Shown in pieces: positions 24,426 through 31,730 of a DNA stretch of 64,000 bases. The stretch is from Rhodobiaceae bacterium UBA4490. Lineage in GTDB: Bacteria; Pseudomonadota; Alphaproteobacteria; Parvibaculales; Parvibaculaceae. Location of the stretch: contig DGNO01000003.1 in the NCBI GenBank assembly GCA_002389665.1, forward strand, positions 430,298 to 494,297, in the 5' to 3' direction. Made by a program: the position numbers and the translations under genes. Under the pieces are notes generated by a model. That model saw only the letters and a program-made list of their open reading frames with translations. It had not been told where the DNA came from and ran no database searches. Within the stretch, counting starts at the first letter, position 1. Each line of letters opens with the position of its first letter.

Positions 24426-26140
24426 GCGCCGCCCCCGAAGACAATACGCCCTTTGGCGTGATCGCCCTTGCTACTCCAATAGTGAAAGAGCACCCGGGAC
24501 TTTTCTTCTTCATGGGTCAGCTCGAGCGTAAGCTCTGTTTCCGGCGGTACGACATCGAAGAATTTCACCACCTCGAGCCGGGACATTTCTCCCAGATCGC
24601 CGAACAAGCGGCGCGCGATGCCTTCCGCCCAGGCGAGCTGAGCAAGACCGGGCAGCACGGGCGCAACATCGAAATGCCCATCGAACCAGATGATGCCCGG
24701 CTTTACCTCCAGTGCAAGCCGCGCCGTGCTGCCTTCCTGCGTCTCGCTTTTGATGACGGGGGCCATCTTCTCTTCCCGCTCGCCGCTAAAGAGCGCCTGC
24801 AGCATCGCCTCTGTTACTTTGCCATGGGCACTTTGAGGCAGTGCTTTTACGAAACGCCAGTGACGCGGCAAACCAGCCGGCGTGATATGCGCGGCAAGGG
24901 CGGCGCGCAAGCCGCGTACGGTTTCAGCCTTTCCGCCCTCGTGCAGCGCGCGCCAGCCAGCCTTGGAAGGAACAATCACAGCACCGAGGCCTACCCGCCC
25001 GTCCCGTTCTAGCGGCACGCATTTGGCCTCGCTTATGTCTTCCATCGCAGCAAGACGGCGCTCAATTTCGGAAATCGAAATGCGGCGTTCCTCGATTTTC
25101 ACGATCCGGTCCGCCCGGCCTTTCAGCGTGAAGGAGCCATCGCCTGCCAGTTCCGCCAGATCTTCCGTTTGAAAGGCGCCGCCTGTTATATGCGGCGAGA
25201 TAACGTTAAGCCGTCCATCTTCAGCCAGAGAAAGCGCCACCCCTTTAAGCGGTGTCCAGGCGGCAGGCTTTGCGGCATCGCGCACCACGCGCCAGCCGAT
25301 GCCGCCCGTCTCAGTGCTGCCGTAAACTTCTCTGAGCTGTCCCTTCAGATGCTCATTGTATGTCGCTGCGGCCGCCGGATCGAGCGGACCGCCCGATGAG
25401 AAGATGCCTTGAAGCGCACGAAGCGCCGGCCAATCCATGACAGAGGCGGTGCGCTGCAAAAAGGCGGGGCTGGAAATCAAAAGACTAGGGCCGTGCGCAT
25501 CAACTTTTGCAGCGACTTCGCCGGGATAGCGAACCGTCTGCGCATCGAGCGGCCACCCCGCGGCAAGCGGCCAGAGGATACGGAAAAGCAGGCCGTAAAT
25601 ATGATAGGCGGGCACGGTTGCCAGTACGGCGCACGGCGCGGAAGGAGCGAAACTTGCGTGCAATGTTTCCACTTCCGCCTGAAGACACCTGAAGGGCTTG
25701 ATGAAGGCTTCCGGCTGCCCGCTTGAACCGGATGTATGAAGAACGATTTCGGATTTCTCCGGATCGAAGGCAGGCGGTATGGAGGCCGCCTCTTCTGGTA
25801 GCGATGACAAGCAAAGCGCGCCTTCCACCGCGCTGCCGATGACACCGCGCGCCGGGGCGGCAAGGTCGGCAAGATGGCCTTCCTGCAGATTGGCAGGCAG
25901 CACCGGCCGTCCGCCCGCATGCAGCACCGCGAAGATTGCCGCCGCCAGTTCCCAGGCATTGTTACTGGCAATCAGCCAGTCTCCGCTGCCCTCGCCTTTC
26001 ACATGCGCTGCGAGCCGGGCCACATTCTTGCCGAACGTTTCGGCCGTGTAGTTGGACTGTCCGTCAAAAGCTATGACCGCCTCCGGAGCGCGATCCGAAT
26101 GCAAGAGGTGCTGGAGCGGAAGAAGAGAGGGGCCACTCAT
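24422..26140 (-). CDS. AMP-dependent acyl ligase fused to hot-dog dehydratase (ApeH-ApeI-like)
   Basis: A 572-residue two-domain protein. Residues 1-450 are an ANL adenylating ligase: P-loop TSGSSGQP at 136-143, YGSTETGG near 275, and K441 in PQSAHGKV as the adenylation lysine. It would activate the aryl starter acid and load it onto an ACP. Residues ~460-572 form a hot-dog fold with WFDGHFDVAPVLPG (H489), which resembles the FabZ active-site loop and ApeI-type dehydratases. The two functions are separate genes in the best-known clusters. A one-polypeptide design would join starter loading with dehydration. Confidence 0.85.
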   Translation of the reverse strand: MSGPSLLPLQHLLHSDRAPEAVIAFDGQSNYTAETFGKNVARLAAHVKGEGSGDWLIASNNAWELAAAIFAVLHAGGRPVLPANLQEGHLADLAAPARGVIGSAVEGALCLSSLPEEAASIPPAFDPEKSEIVLHTSGSSGQPEAFIKPFRCLQAEVETLHASFAPSAPCAVLATVPAYHIYGLLFRILWPLAAGWPLDAQTVRYPGEVAAKVDAHGPSLLISSPAFLQRTASVMDWPALRALQGIFSSGGPLDPAAAATYNEHLKGQLREVYGSTETGGIGWRVVRDAAKPAAWTPLKGVALSLAEDGRLNVISPHITGGAFQTEDLAELAGDGSFTLKGRADRIVKIEERRISISEIERRLAAMEDISEAKCVPLERDGRVGLGAVIVPSKAGWRALHEGGKAETVRGLRAALAAHITPAGLPRHWRFVKALPQSAHGKVTEAMLQALFSGEREEKMAPVIKSETQEGSTARLALEVKPGIIWFDGHFDVAPVLPGLAQLAWAEGIARRLFGDLGEMSRLEVVKFFDVVPPETELTLELTHEEEKSRVLFHYWSSKGDHAKGRIVFGGGA

Positions 26141-26715
26141 CGCGGCACCGCCTGGCGCCGTTTGACCCAGTGGCGCAGGGCAAATTCACCGGCAAAGAGA
26201 ATTCCCATCAGCAGATAGGAAAGGAACCCGTTATAGAAAGCCCAGACCTCCATGCTACTTTCGATCGCCGTAAAAAGCGCGGCCGCCCCGTTCAGTAAAA
26301 AGAAGACGCACCAGACCAGCGTCACGTTCCAAGTATAGCGAATACCGGCAGCGGGCAGTTCCGGATCTGAGAGCAGCGCCAGCCGCTCGACGATGCTGGG
26401 CGGCCTGATGAGGGAAAGCGAGAACAAGATTAAAAGCAAAATATTGACGGTAACCGGATAGAAGCGAAGCAGATCGGGACTTTCAAACAGAAAGGCAAAA
26501 AAGGCGAGCGCGGCCATGAGGATGGCGGCGAGCACCATCTGCCCCTTGAGCGGCGCCCTGCCGGTTTGAAAGGCAAGACCCGCCACGCGGGCGATCGCCA
26601 GAAGAATGAGAAAAAGCGCAAGAAGGCGCAGATCGAAATGGGAAAGGCCGAAATAGACGAGCAACGGATAGGTAAGAACCAGACAGATAAAGACGGTTTT
26701 CAGCACTGCGCTCAT
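26137..26715 (-). CDS. Aryl polyene cluster membrane protein (COG4648-like)
   Basis: A 192-residue protein with five or six hydrophobic helices, beginning MSAVLKTVFICLVLTYPLLVYFG. A charged loop RPPSIVERLALLSDPELPAAGI, with conserved Glu and Arg, lies near residue 110. Proteins of this type occur almost only in aryl polyene clusters and have no proven role. It may assist in acyl transfer or pigment flipping in the inner membrane. The stop overlaps the ligase start by four bases. Confidence 0.76.
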   Translation of the reverse strand: MSAVLKTVFICLVLTYPLLVYFGLSHFDLRLLALFLILLAIARVAGLAFQTGRAPLKGQMVLAAILMAALAFFAFLFESPDLLRFYPVTVNILLLILFSLSLIRPPSIVERLALLSDPELPAAGIRYTWNVTLVWCVFFLLNGAAALFTAIESSMEVWAFYNGFLSYLLMGILFAGEFALRHWVKRRQAVPR

Positions 26716-26728
26716 CTGCCCGGCCCGC

Positions 26729-26992
26729 TTAGGCGTTCAGCAATTGGTCGAGCGCGTCGAGCACGTCCCCAATCGTCCGTACTTTCTTGAAATCTTCCGG
26801 TTCGATCTTCTTCCCCGTCAGATCTTTCAGCCCGATCATCAGATCGACCGCATCGATGCTGTCGATATCCAGATCCTCGTAAAGATCGGCCCCTTCGGAA
26901 ATCTGGCCCGGTTCCAGTTCGAAATTCTCGACCAATATGGCCTGTAACTGTCCGAACATTTCCTCGCGTGTTTTCATTTCAGCTTCCATCAT
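26729..26992 (-). CDS. Acyl carrier protein 1 of the aryl polyene cluster
   Basis: An 87-residue acidic acyl carrier protein. The phosphopantetheine attachment serine is S45 in DIDSIDAVDL. It carries the growing polyene chain. Start chosen at ATG 26992 (MMEAEM) because it follows CAGGGGA at good spacing; a longer frame would overlap the neighbouring ACP. Aryl polyene clusters typically carry two carrier proteins (ApeE/ApeF type), as seen here. Confidence 0.9.
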   Translation of the reverse strand: MMEAEMKTREEMFGQLQAILVENFELEPGQISEGADLYEDLDIDSIDAVDLMIGLKDLTGKKIEPEDFKKVRTIGDVLDALDQLLNA

Positions 26993-27002
26993 ATTTCCCC
27001 TG

Positions 27003-27263
27003 TCACGCGGCCTGATGAGCGGTGACGAATTTTGCAAGCGTATCGACGGAGAAGAAATGCTCCTGCAGATCGGTTGAAGACGCGTCGACCTTGAACCCGT
27101 ATTTCTTTTGAAGAGCGAGCCCCAATTCCAATGCGTCGATCGAATCCAGACCGAGTCCCTCCCCGAACAGCGCCTCCGTCTGATCGATATCGGCCGGCGT
27201 GATGTCTTCCAGATCGAGTGTCTCGATGATCATGACTTTTATTTCTTCAGTAAGCTCGCTCAT
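27003..27263 (-). CDS. Acyl carrier protein 2 of the aryl polyene cluster
   Basis: An 86-residue carrier protein with the attachment serine S41 in GLDSIDALELG. It differs clearly from the companion ACP, which suggests separate duties, for example one for starter loading and one for extension. The ATG at 27263 overlaps the acyltransferase by 17 bases; a TTG three codons upstream lies nearer to GGAGG and cannot be excluded. Confidence 0.9.
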   Translation of the reverse strand: MSELTEEIKVMIIETLDLEDITPADIDQTEALFGEGLGLDSIDALELGLALQKKYGFKVDASSTDLQEHFFSVDTLAKFVTAHQAA

Positions 27264-28032
27264 GCCGCTCAATCCCCTCCAGTAAAATCTGCTTCAAAAG
27301 TCTGCTTATGCGCCGGCTTTCCACACTCAGGCTTTCGCCTTCGGTGAGATAGGGTGCCGGGTCTATTTCCTCGCCGATTTCCAGACGGAAATGGATCGGC
27401 CGCGGCGGTATTTGGTACCATTTTTCCGCCTTGGTGAGCGAGGTCGGATTGCTGGTAATCGTGATCGGGGTAAACGGAACCCGGCTTTTCACGATTATGG
27501 AGGCCGCGCCCCGTTTCAGCTTCATAGGCTGGCCCGGCACCGTGCGCGTTCCCTCAGGAAAAATAACGAGTTTTTCCGTCCCCTGAACCCGGTCGGCGCA
27601 TTCATCGAGCAGCCTTTCCGGGTCGTCATTCGGAACATAGCCCGTCGCCCACATAACCCCCATCATGACAGGGTTGGACCAGGCCGCCTTTTTGACGATG
27701 CATAGCGCATTGGGAATGCGGGCGACAATGAAGACAACATCGATCAAGGAAGGGTGATTGGCGATCACGATTCCCGGAGCGCCGGGACGCAAATGCTCTT
27801 CGCCTTCCACGCTATAGGTGAGCACGCCGACGGATTTCATCAGCCAGATGAAAAGCCGGAACGACAGATGCACCATATATTGGCAGCGCCGCTGCGCCGC
27901 CTTCTTGTTGAAACTCACAAGATGAATGAGCGGGAAAAGAATGAGGCCGATCGCCATGCCGCCAAGGCCGAAGAGCGAAAAGCACAGGCCGGTCGCAAAG
28001 AGCCGCCAATAATAATTGAGCTTACCCGTCAT
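27247..28032 (-). CDS. PlsC-family 1-acylglycerol-3-phosphate acyltransferase
   Basis: A 261-residue membrane acyltransferase. An N-terminal hydrophobic anchor is followed by NHPSLID (the HX4D catalytic motif) and FPEGTRT, which binds the phosphate of the acceptor. In aryl polyene clusters this type is thought to help link the polyene to a glycerolipid-like carrier. It overlaps the upstream synthase-like gene by 11 bases and the downstream ACP by 17. Confidence 0.88.
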   Translation of the reverse strand: MTGKLNYYWRLFATGLCFSLFGLGGMAIGLILFPLIHLVSFNKKAAQRRCQYMVHLSFRLFIWLMKSVGVLTYSVEGEEHLRPGAPGIVIANHPSLIDVVFIVARIPNALCIVKKAAWSNPVMMGVMWATGYVPNDDPERLLDECADRVQGTEKLVIFPEGTRTVPGQPMKLKRGAASIIVKSRVPFTPITITSNPTSLTKAEKWYQIPPRPIHFRLEIGEEIDPAPYLTEGESLSVESRRISRLLKQILLEGIERHERAY

Positions 28033-28801
28033 GACGGCGCCACTCCCAGGTCAGGCGCCCGGCCGGCACGCTCGCCTCATCGGCGCGGCCAAGCACAAGC
28101 CTGAGAACTTTCAGGACGGGATGCTCTTCTTCCCGGTGACCCGCTTTATCCCCGGCGCGCGCCGGTGCCCAGCTAAGCGTGAGATGCGGCAGGGAAGAAG
28201 AAGCACCTGCACCGCTCGTCAGCATGAAGGCCGCCGCCAAAGGCAGATTGAATGACGGGTGCGGATTGCCATAAATCTCGTTCAAGGGCTCGTCATGATA
28301 AACAACCATGACGCGCCGATAGCGCTCATCCGCCAGCAGCATCGAGGCTTCGAGCATGCCCGCCTCGAGCGTTGCGTCATTCGCGGCAATGGTCGTGACC
28401 GGCGAGCGGTCTTTATTGATGATGGTGAAATGACCGGCGGAGGTATTGTGCACGGACTGGCTGAACACCGCCGGCGACATGGGCTCACCTTCGGCCAGCG
28501 CCTTCAGCGCCTCCATCGTGCGTTCGTACTCACCGTAGCGCGAGCAGAAAACGTAAGCGAGGTCGCCGGCCCCTTCGCCCTCGCCGGCATGGGCGCAGGC
28601 GTGAGCGACCGAAAGCGCCATCCGGCTTAAACGGCTAAGCCGCCGCCGTGCCATGGGTTTGATGAAGGCAACGGACGGGGCCGCGTCCAGCGGGCCGAAA
28701 TCTCTTTCCCCCCGGGCCCAGCTCTCCCATTCTTCCGGCGCTTCGATACCCGGCGCCCAAGCGGCCCACCGCTCGACGCGCAGATTGATTTGGCTACACA
28801 C
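28022..28801 (-). CDS. Beta-ketoacyl synthase-like chain-length factor (Cys-less)
   Basis: A 259-residue protein with only the N-terminal half of a ketosynthase fold (PF13723-like). The stretch SQSVHNTSAGHFTI at residues ~114-127 lines up with the active-site Cys region but lacks the Cys. It likely acts as a structural or chain-length partner, not a condensing enzyme. It is the first gene of the operon and begins at a GTG preceded by TAGGGGTG. The region upstream (28802-28970) should hold the operon promoter; no strong -35/-10 pair was identified there. Confidence 0.82.
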   Translation of the reverse strand: MCSQINLRVERWAAWAPGIEAPEEWESWARGERDFGPLDAAPSVAFIKPMARRRLSRLSRMALSVAHACAHAGEGEGAGDLAYVFCSRYGEYERTMEALKALAEGEPMSPAVFSQSVHNTSAGHFTIINKDRSPVTTIAANDATLEAGMLEASMLLADERYRRVMVVYHDEPLNEIYGNPHPSFNLPLAAAFMLTSGAGASSSLPHLTLSWAPARAGDKAGHREEEHPVLKVLRLVLGRADEASVPAGRLTWEWRRHDG

Positions 28802-28970
28802 ACCCCTACCCTGCCAACATCAGAGGTTCGCCCAATCAGCCCCCTGATCAGCGCCTCCAAGCTGGTTTTCTAGACCATCGCCAGGGCCTTGGCAAATTCA
28901 CCCTTTCTCTTTGGGTTAATTCCGTCCGCGCCTCGGGCAGCCCAGGTGCGGCACCGCCGGCCAAGACCAA

Positions 28971-29477
28971 TCACGCAAGGAATTTCCCTGCGGCGACCAA
29001 TTCGGCGGCGCGCGGGGTCAGACGTGCGATTGTGTTAGGACGCTTCGTCACGCCCGCTAGCACACGCGTATCAAACGCCTCCATCGCCTTGATAAAAAGC
29101 TCAAGAATTAAGCCCTGCTCATCCAGACTCTCAAAACGATAGGCATTCGTCAGCACCCCATATCTCGTGCGCTCTGTGCCCCTGTTTTTTGGCTCCGTAC
29201 CTCTCAATTCGCAAAGAAGATCGTCAAACCACCAGAGGCGCGTTCCACCCGCAAGTAGTTCCACTTTATGGTTCGTGATATCGTCCGCCGTGCGAAATCC
29301 AAATGCCTTTTCACCCACATGCAGCACAAACTGCTTACCGCGCTCAGGACCCGCGTTACCACCGCCGGTCATGTAAATTCGCGAGTCGCCACTCTCTATG
29401 ACAAAGGTTTCCGCGTTGAGGCGGAAAGGCATTTCCATTTCCAGCATTTCTTTCGCGCTGTCTTCAACCGATTTCAT
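28971..29477 (-). CDS. Unknown protein, tandem paralogue A
   Basis: A 168-residue protein with no recognised domain. Visible landmarks are the opening MKSVEDSAKEMLEMEMPFRLN, RKQFVLHV-like and FGFRTADDI segments, a tryptophan pair in RLWWFDDLLCEL, and the C-terminal LTPRAAELVAAGKFLA. There is no signal peptide or membrane segment, so it is likely cytoplasmic. It is a paralogue of the next gene and transcribed in the same direction as the APE operon. The ATG at 29477 follows GAGGAAAC. Confidence 0.68.
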   Translation of the reverse strand: MKSVEDSAKEMLEMEMPFRLNAETFVIESGDSRIYMTGGGNAGPERGKQFVLHVGEKAFGFRTADDITNHKVELLAGGTRLWWFDDLLCELRGTEPKNRGTERTRYGVLTNAYRFESLDEQGLILELFIKAMEAFDTRVLAGVTKRPNTIARLTPRAAELVAAGKFLA

Positions 29478-29571
29478 GTTTCCTCTTCGGTCTGAGACCG
29501 CCCTTTCTCTTTGGGTTAACCCCGCTCGCGCCCTGTGGCATCCCAAATGCGGCACCGCTGGCCGGGGCCAA

Positions 29572-30060
29572 TCACACGAGGAACTTCCCTGCGGCGACCA
29601 AATCGACTGCGCGAGGCGTTAGGCACGCCCCTGCCTTGGGCTCGCTTCTCCGCCCAAGGGGCACCCTCTTATCCCATACCTGCATAGCTTTTATAAATAG
29701 ACTGAGAACTAACTCCTGCTCTGCCTCAGTGCTAAAGGTATATGTGTTTGTCAGCTCCTTTAGCTGCCCTCGCCCATATGTCCCCCAAAGCTTGCACAGT
29801 ATGTCATCGAACCACCATAGCATGGTGCCGTCTGGTAATTCTTCGACCTTCTGCTGCTTAATATCTTCTGCTGTACGAAACCCAAACCTTTTGTCGCCTA
29901 GGTGAAATATGAAACGCTTTCCAGAATCCGGCGGCCACATGCCGTAGCTTTTCAAAAAGATTCTGGGGTCATCGCTCTCCATGACCCATGTTTTTGAGTT
30001 GAGGCGGAAAGGCACTTCCATTTCCAGCATTTCTTTCGCGCTGTCTTCGACCGATTTCAT
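29572..30060 (-). CDS. Unknown protein, tandem paralogue B
   Basis: A 162-residue paralogue of the preceding protein. The first 21 residues are almost the same (MKSVEDSAKEMLEME, then VPFRLN), as is the tail LTPRAVDLVAAGKFLV. FGFRTAEDI, the WWFDDILCKLWG region and a helix ELVLSLFIKAMQVWDKRV are also shared. The middle differs markedly and its codons are more AT-rich than those of neighbouring genes. The ATG at 30060 has GAGGGGAAAAAT before it. No function can be proposed from sequence. Confidence 0.68.
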   Translation of the reverse strand: MKSVEDSAKEMLEMEVPFRLNSKTWVMESDDPRIFLKSYGMWPPDSGKRFIFHLGDKRFGFRTAEDIKQQKVEELPDGTMLWWFDDILCKLWGTYGRGQLKELTNTYTFSTEAEQELVLSLFIKAMQVWDKRVPLGRRSEPKAGACLTPRAVDLVAAGKFLV

Positions 30061-30183
30061 ATTTTTCCCCTCGGTCCGAGACCGCTCTCGGCTGCACAGC
30101 GAGCTATTGAGGTCAACAAACAGCCATAACGTCAGGAGGCATTTACCTGGACACTCAGAAGCGGGCTAGGCAGGCCATTCGTC

Positions 30184-30924
30184 CTAACCTACTTGTTCTT
30201 TTTTAATAACCGTGCGCTGGATCACGCATGACAGAAGAGAAGATTGTTCCGTCCAATTTCTTTTTTCTTTCTTCATAAGAAAAAACTCACCCGACACTTG
30301 CGAAGTTATCGAGCCATAAACAGTGCACTGGTTATTATCCCCGCGATAATAGCATTCACCGAAAACTAACCCGTTTTTCTCAGAGGAAAGATCGATAAGA
30401 AATGTGGATGTAATTGCATCCTTCGGTTTTCTAAATTTTAGCGTCGCCTCAACCGGACGAGACTTCTTGAATAGCTCGAATAGCCTCTGCAAATCTTCTT
30501 CTGTCCTAATGACAATCCCTACTCGAACAGTTTGAGGGCGCCCAAAAAGTTTGGGCCCCTTTTCGCCATCAGTTGCACAGTTCGTTTGTTGAGCCTCTCT
30601 CCACCAATCTTCAGGCCTCCCGGTCACGACCGCTGTTCGCACACCTTTGTTTGCATCTCCCAACTTTGCCACACGCAAATTTTTGGAGTTGTTCGCTATC
30701 GGAATTTCCAACGCCCCCTCTGGGCGCGGGCGCGACAAGCTGTAAGGCTCCGCCCAAGTATCGACAGCGAATGACCATGTGTCACACACCAGCCCCCACG
30801 CGAGAATTAGCCAGAAGAATCCCAAACCCGTCGCCCCCGAGAACTGACATGATCGTTTCACCAATATAGACAGTGATCGGCATGGCCGTAAACGGATTGT
30901 CATTCTCACGGGACGCCGGGGCAT
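30184..30924 (-). CDS. Unknown membrane-anchored protein
   Basis: A 246-residue protein with one hydrophobic segment near residues 33-52 (TGLGFFWLILAWGLVCDTWSF), followed by a soluble domain. That domain has DLQRLFELFKKSRPVEATLKF and two cysteines in FGECYYRGDNNQCTVYG. No family recognised. Its AT-rich composition stands out from the rest of the window and, with the tandem pair next to it, suggests foreign origin. The true start may be at a later Met or Leu; the assigned one has no good ribosome-binding site. Confidence 0.5.
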   Translation of the reverse strand: MPRRPVRMTIRLRPCRSLSILVKRSCQFSGATGLGFFWLILAWGLVCDTWSFAVDTWAEPYSLSRPRPEGALEIPIANNSKNLRVAKLGDANKGVRTAVVTGRPEDWWREAQQTNCATDGEKGPKLFGRPQTVRVGIVIRTEEDLQRLFELFKKSRPVEATLKFRKPKDAITSTFLIDLSSEKNGLVFGECYYRGDNNQCTVYGSITSQVSGEFFLMKKEKRNWTEQSSLLSCVIQRTVIKKEQVG

Positions 30925-30984
30925 CCGAGGCGGTCGCGCGACACCGGCCCGACAGCACCAAGCAAGCGCTGGAGCCGCGTGAAA

Positions 30985-31350
30985 CTAGGCCGCTGCGGAG
31001 AGCCGCCGCAGGGCGAGGCACATGAGGAGCACGCTGATGGGGCCCCAGAGCCATTGGTGGGGCGGGACGGGCATGGCGGGGAGATAGGCGGTCGTCACCA
31101 TGTCCCAGGCCCAGAGCCCGGCGCTGAAATAGCCGAGCCAGCTGGCCGCCTCATAGCGCCCTTTGAGGGTGAGGAAGGCGGCGGCGAACCAGCCCGTGCC
31201 TTCAAGCCCGTTGGCAAAGGCGTGGAGCGGGATGGTGGCGGGCGGCAGGCCAGTACCGGCAAAAAGCGCGGGCACATTGACCCAGAAGATAAGACCGATC
31301 CCGGCGAAGAGCGCGGCAAGGCCGTAATGTTTTTCTTCTCCCTCACGCAT
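30985..31350 (-). CDS. Four-helix membrane protein, paralogue 1
   Basis: A 121-residue protein with four predicted hydrophobic helices. GTGLPP near residue 32, a MVTTAYLP motif in helix 4 and the PPHQWLWG loop are shared with the next gene. This indicates an old duplication. It overlaps the next gene by eight bases and is last in the GMC oxidoreductase operon. Possible roles are quinone interaction or anchoring of the oxidoreductase; none is proven. Confidence 0.72.
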   Translation of the reverse strand: MREGEEKHYGLAALFAGIGLIFWVNVPALFAGTGLPPATIPLHAFANGLEGTGWFAAAFLTLKGRYEAASWLGYFSAGLWAWDMVTTAYLPAMPVPPHQWLWGPISVLLMCLALRRLSAAA

Positions 31351-31720
31351 GGCGCGCCTCCTTTTGCAAATGACGCGCGCCCAGCAGCATGAGGCCTGCG
31401 ACGGCGCTGCCCCAGATCAGAAAATAGGGCGGCAGCGGCATGGGCAGCACGAAAGTCGTGATCACATCGAAGAAGAAAAACCCGGCAAGAAAAACGGCAA
31501 GGCGCGCCGCGGTAAGATAGCGTTTGAAAAGCGCGCTTATCAGAACCGCCGCCCAGCCGAGCGCGGCAAAACCGTTGGCCACCGCTTCCATGATCGTCAT
31601 TTCCGGCGGCAGGCCCGTGCCGTCGAAATCCCCGCCCAGGATCGCCAACACTGTGCTTGCGAAGTTGAGTGCGAGAACAAGAAAGAAGGCGCACCAGAGA
31701 AAGAAGGGCCAATTTTTCAT
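31343..31720 (-). CDS. Four-helix membrane protein, paralogue 2
   Basis: A 125-residue protein, beginning MKNWPFFLWCAFFLVLALNF and preceded by AGGAGG. It has the same four-helix plan as its neighbour: GTGLPPEMT, then DVITTFVLPMPLPPYF and a C-terminal helix ending in ARHLQKEARHA. It starts 11 bases after the GMC oxidoreductase stop, so it is almost certainly co-transcribed. The family was not recognised with certainty. Confidence 0.74.
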   Translation of the reverse strand: MKNWPFFLWCAFFLVLALNFASTVLAILGGDFDGTGLPPEMTIMEAVANGFAALGWAAVLISALFKRYLTAARLAVFLAGFFFFDVITTFVLPMPLPPYFLIWGSAVAGLMLLGARHLQKEARHA

Positions 31721-31730
31721 CGCGGGCCTC

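Larger units (their letters stand above)
28901..30091. repeat. 600-bp tandem duplication
   Basis: Two adjacent units, 28901-29500 and 29501-~30091, each start with CCCTTTCTCTTTGGGTTAA and each contain one copy of the same gene family on the minus strand. The unit length is exactly 600 bases for the first copy. Ends of the units, covering intergenic DNA and gene termini, are nearly identical, while the centres have diverged and the second copy is more AT-rich. Confidence 0.85.

Noticed and set aside
28901..30091. CRISPR or small-repeat array
   Set aside because: The repeats are 600-bp units that contain genes; no short spacer-separated repeats are visible.
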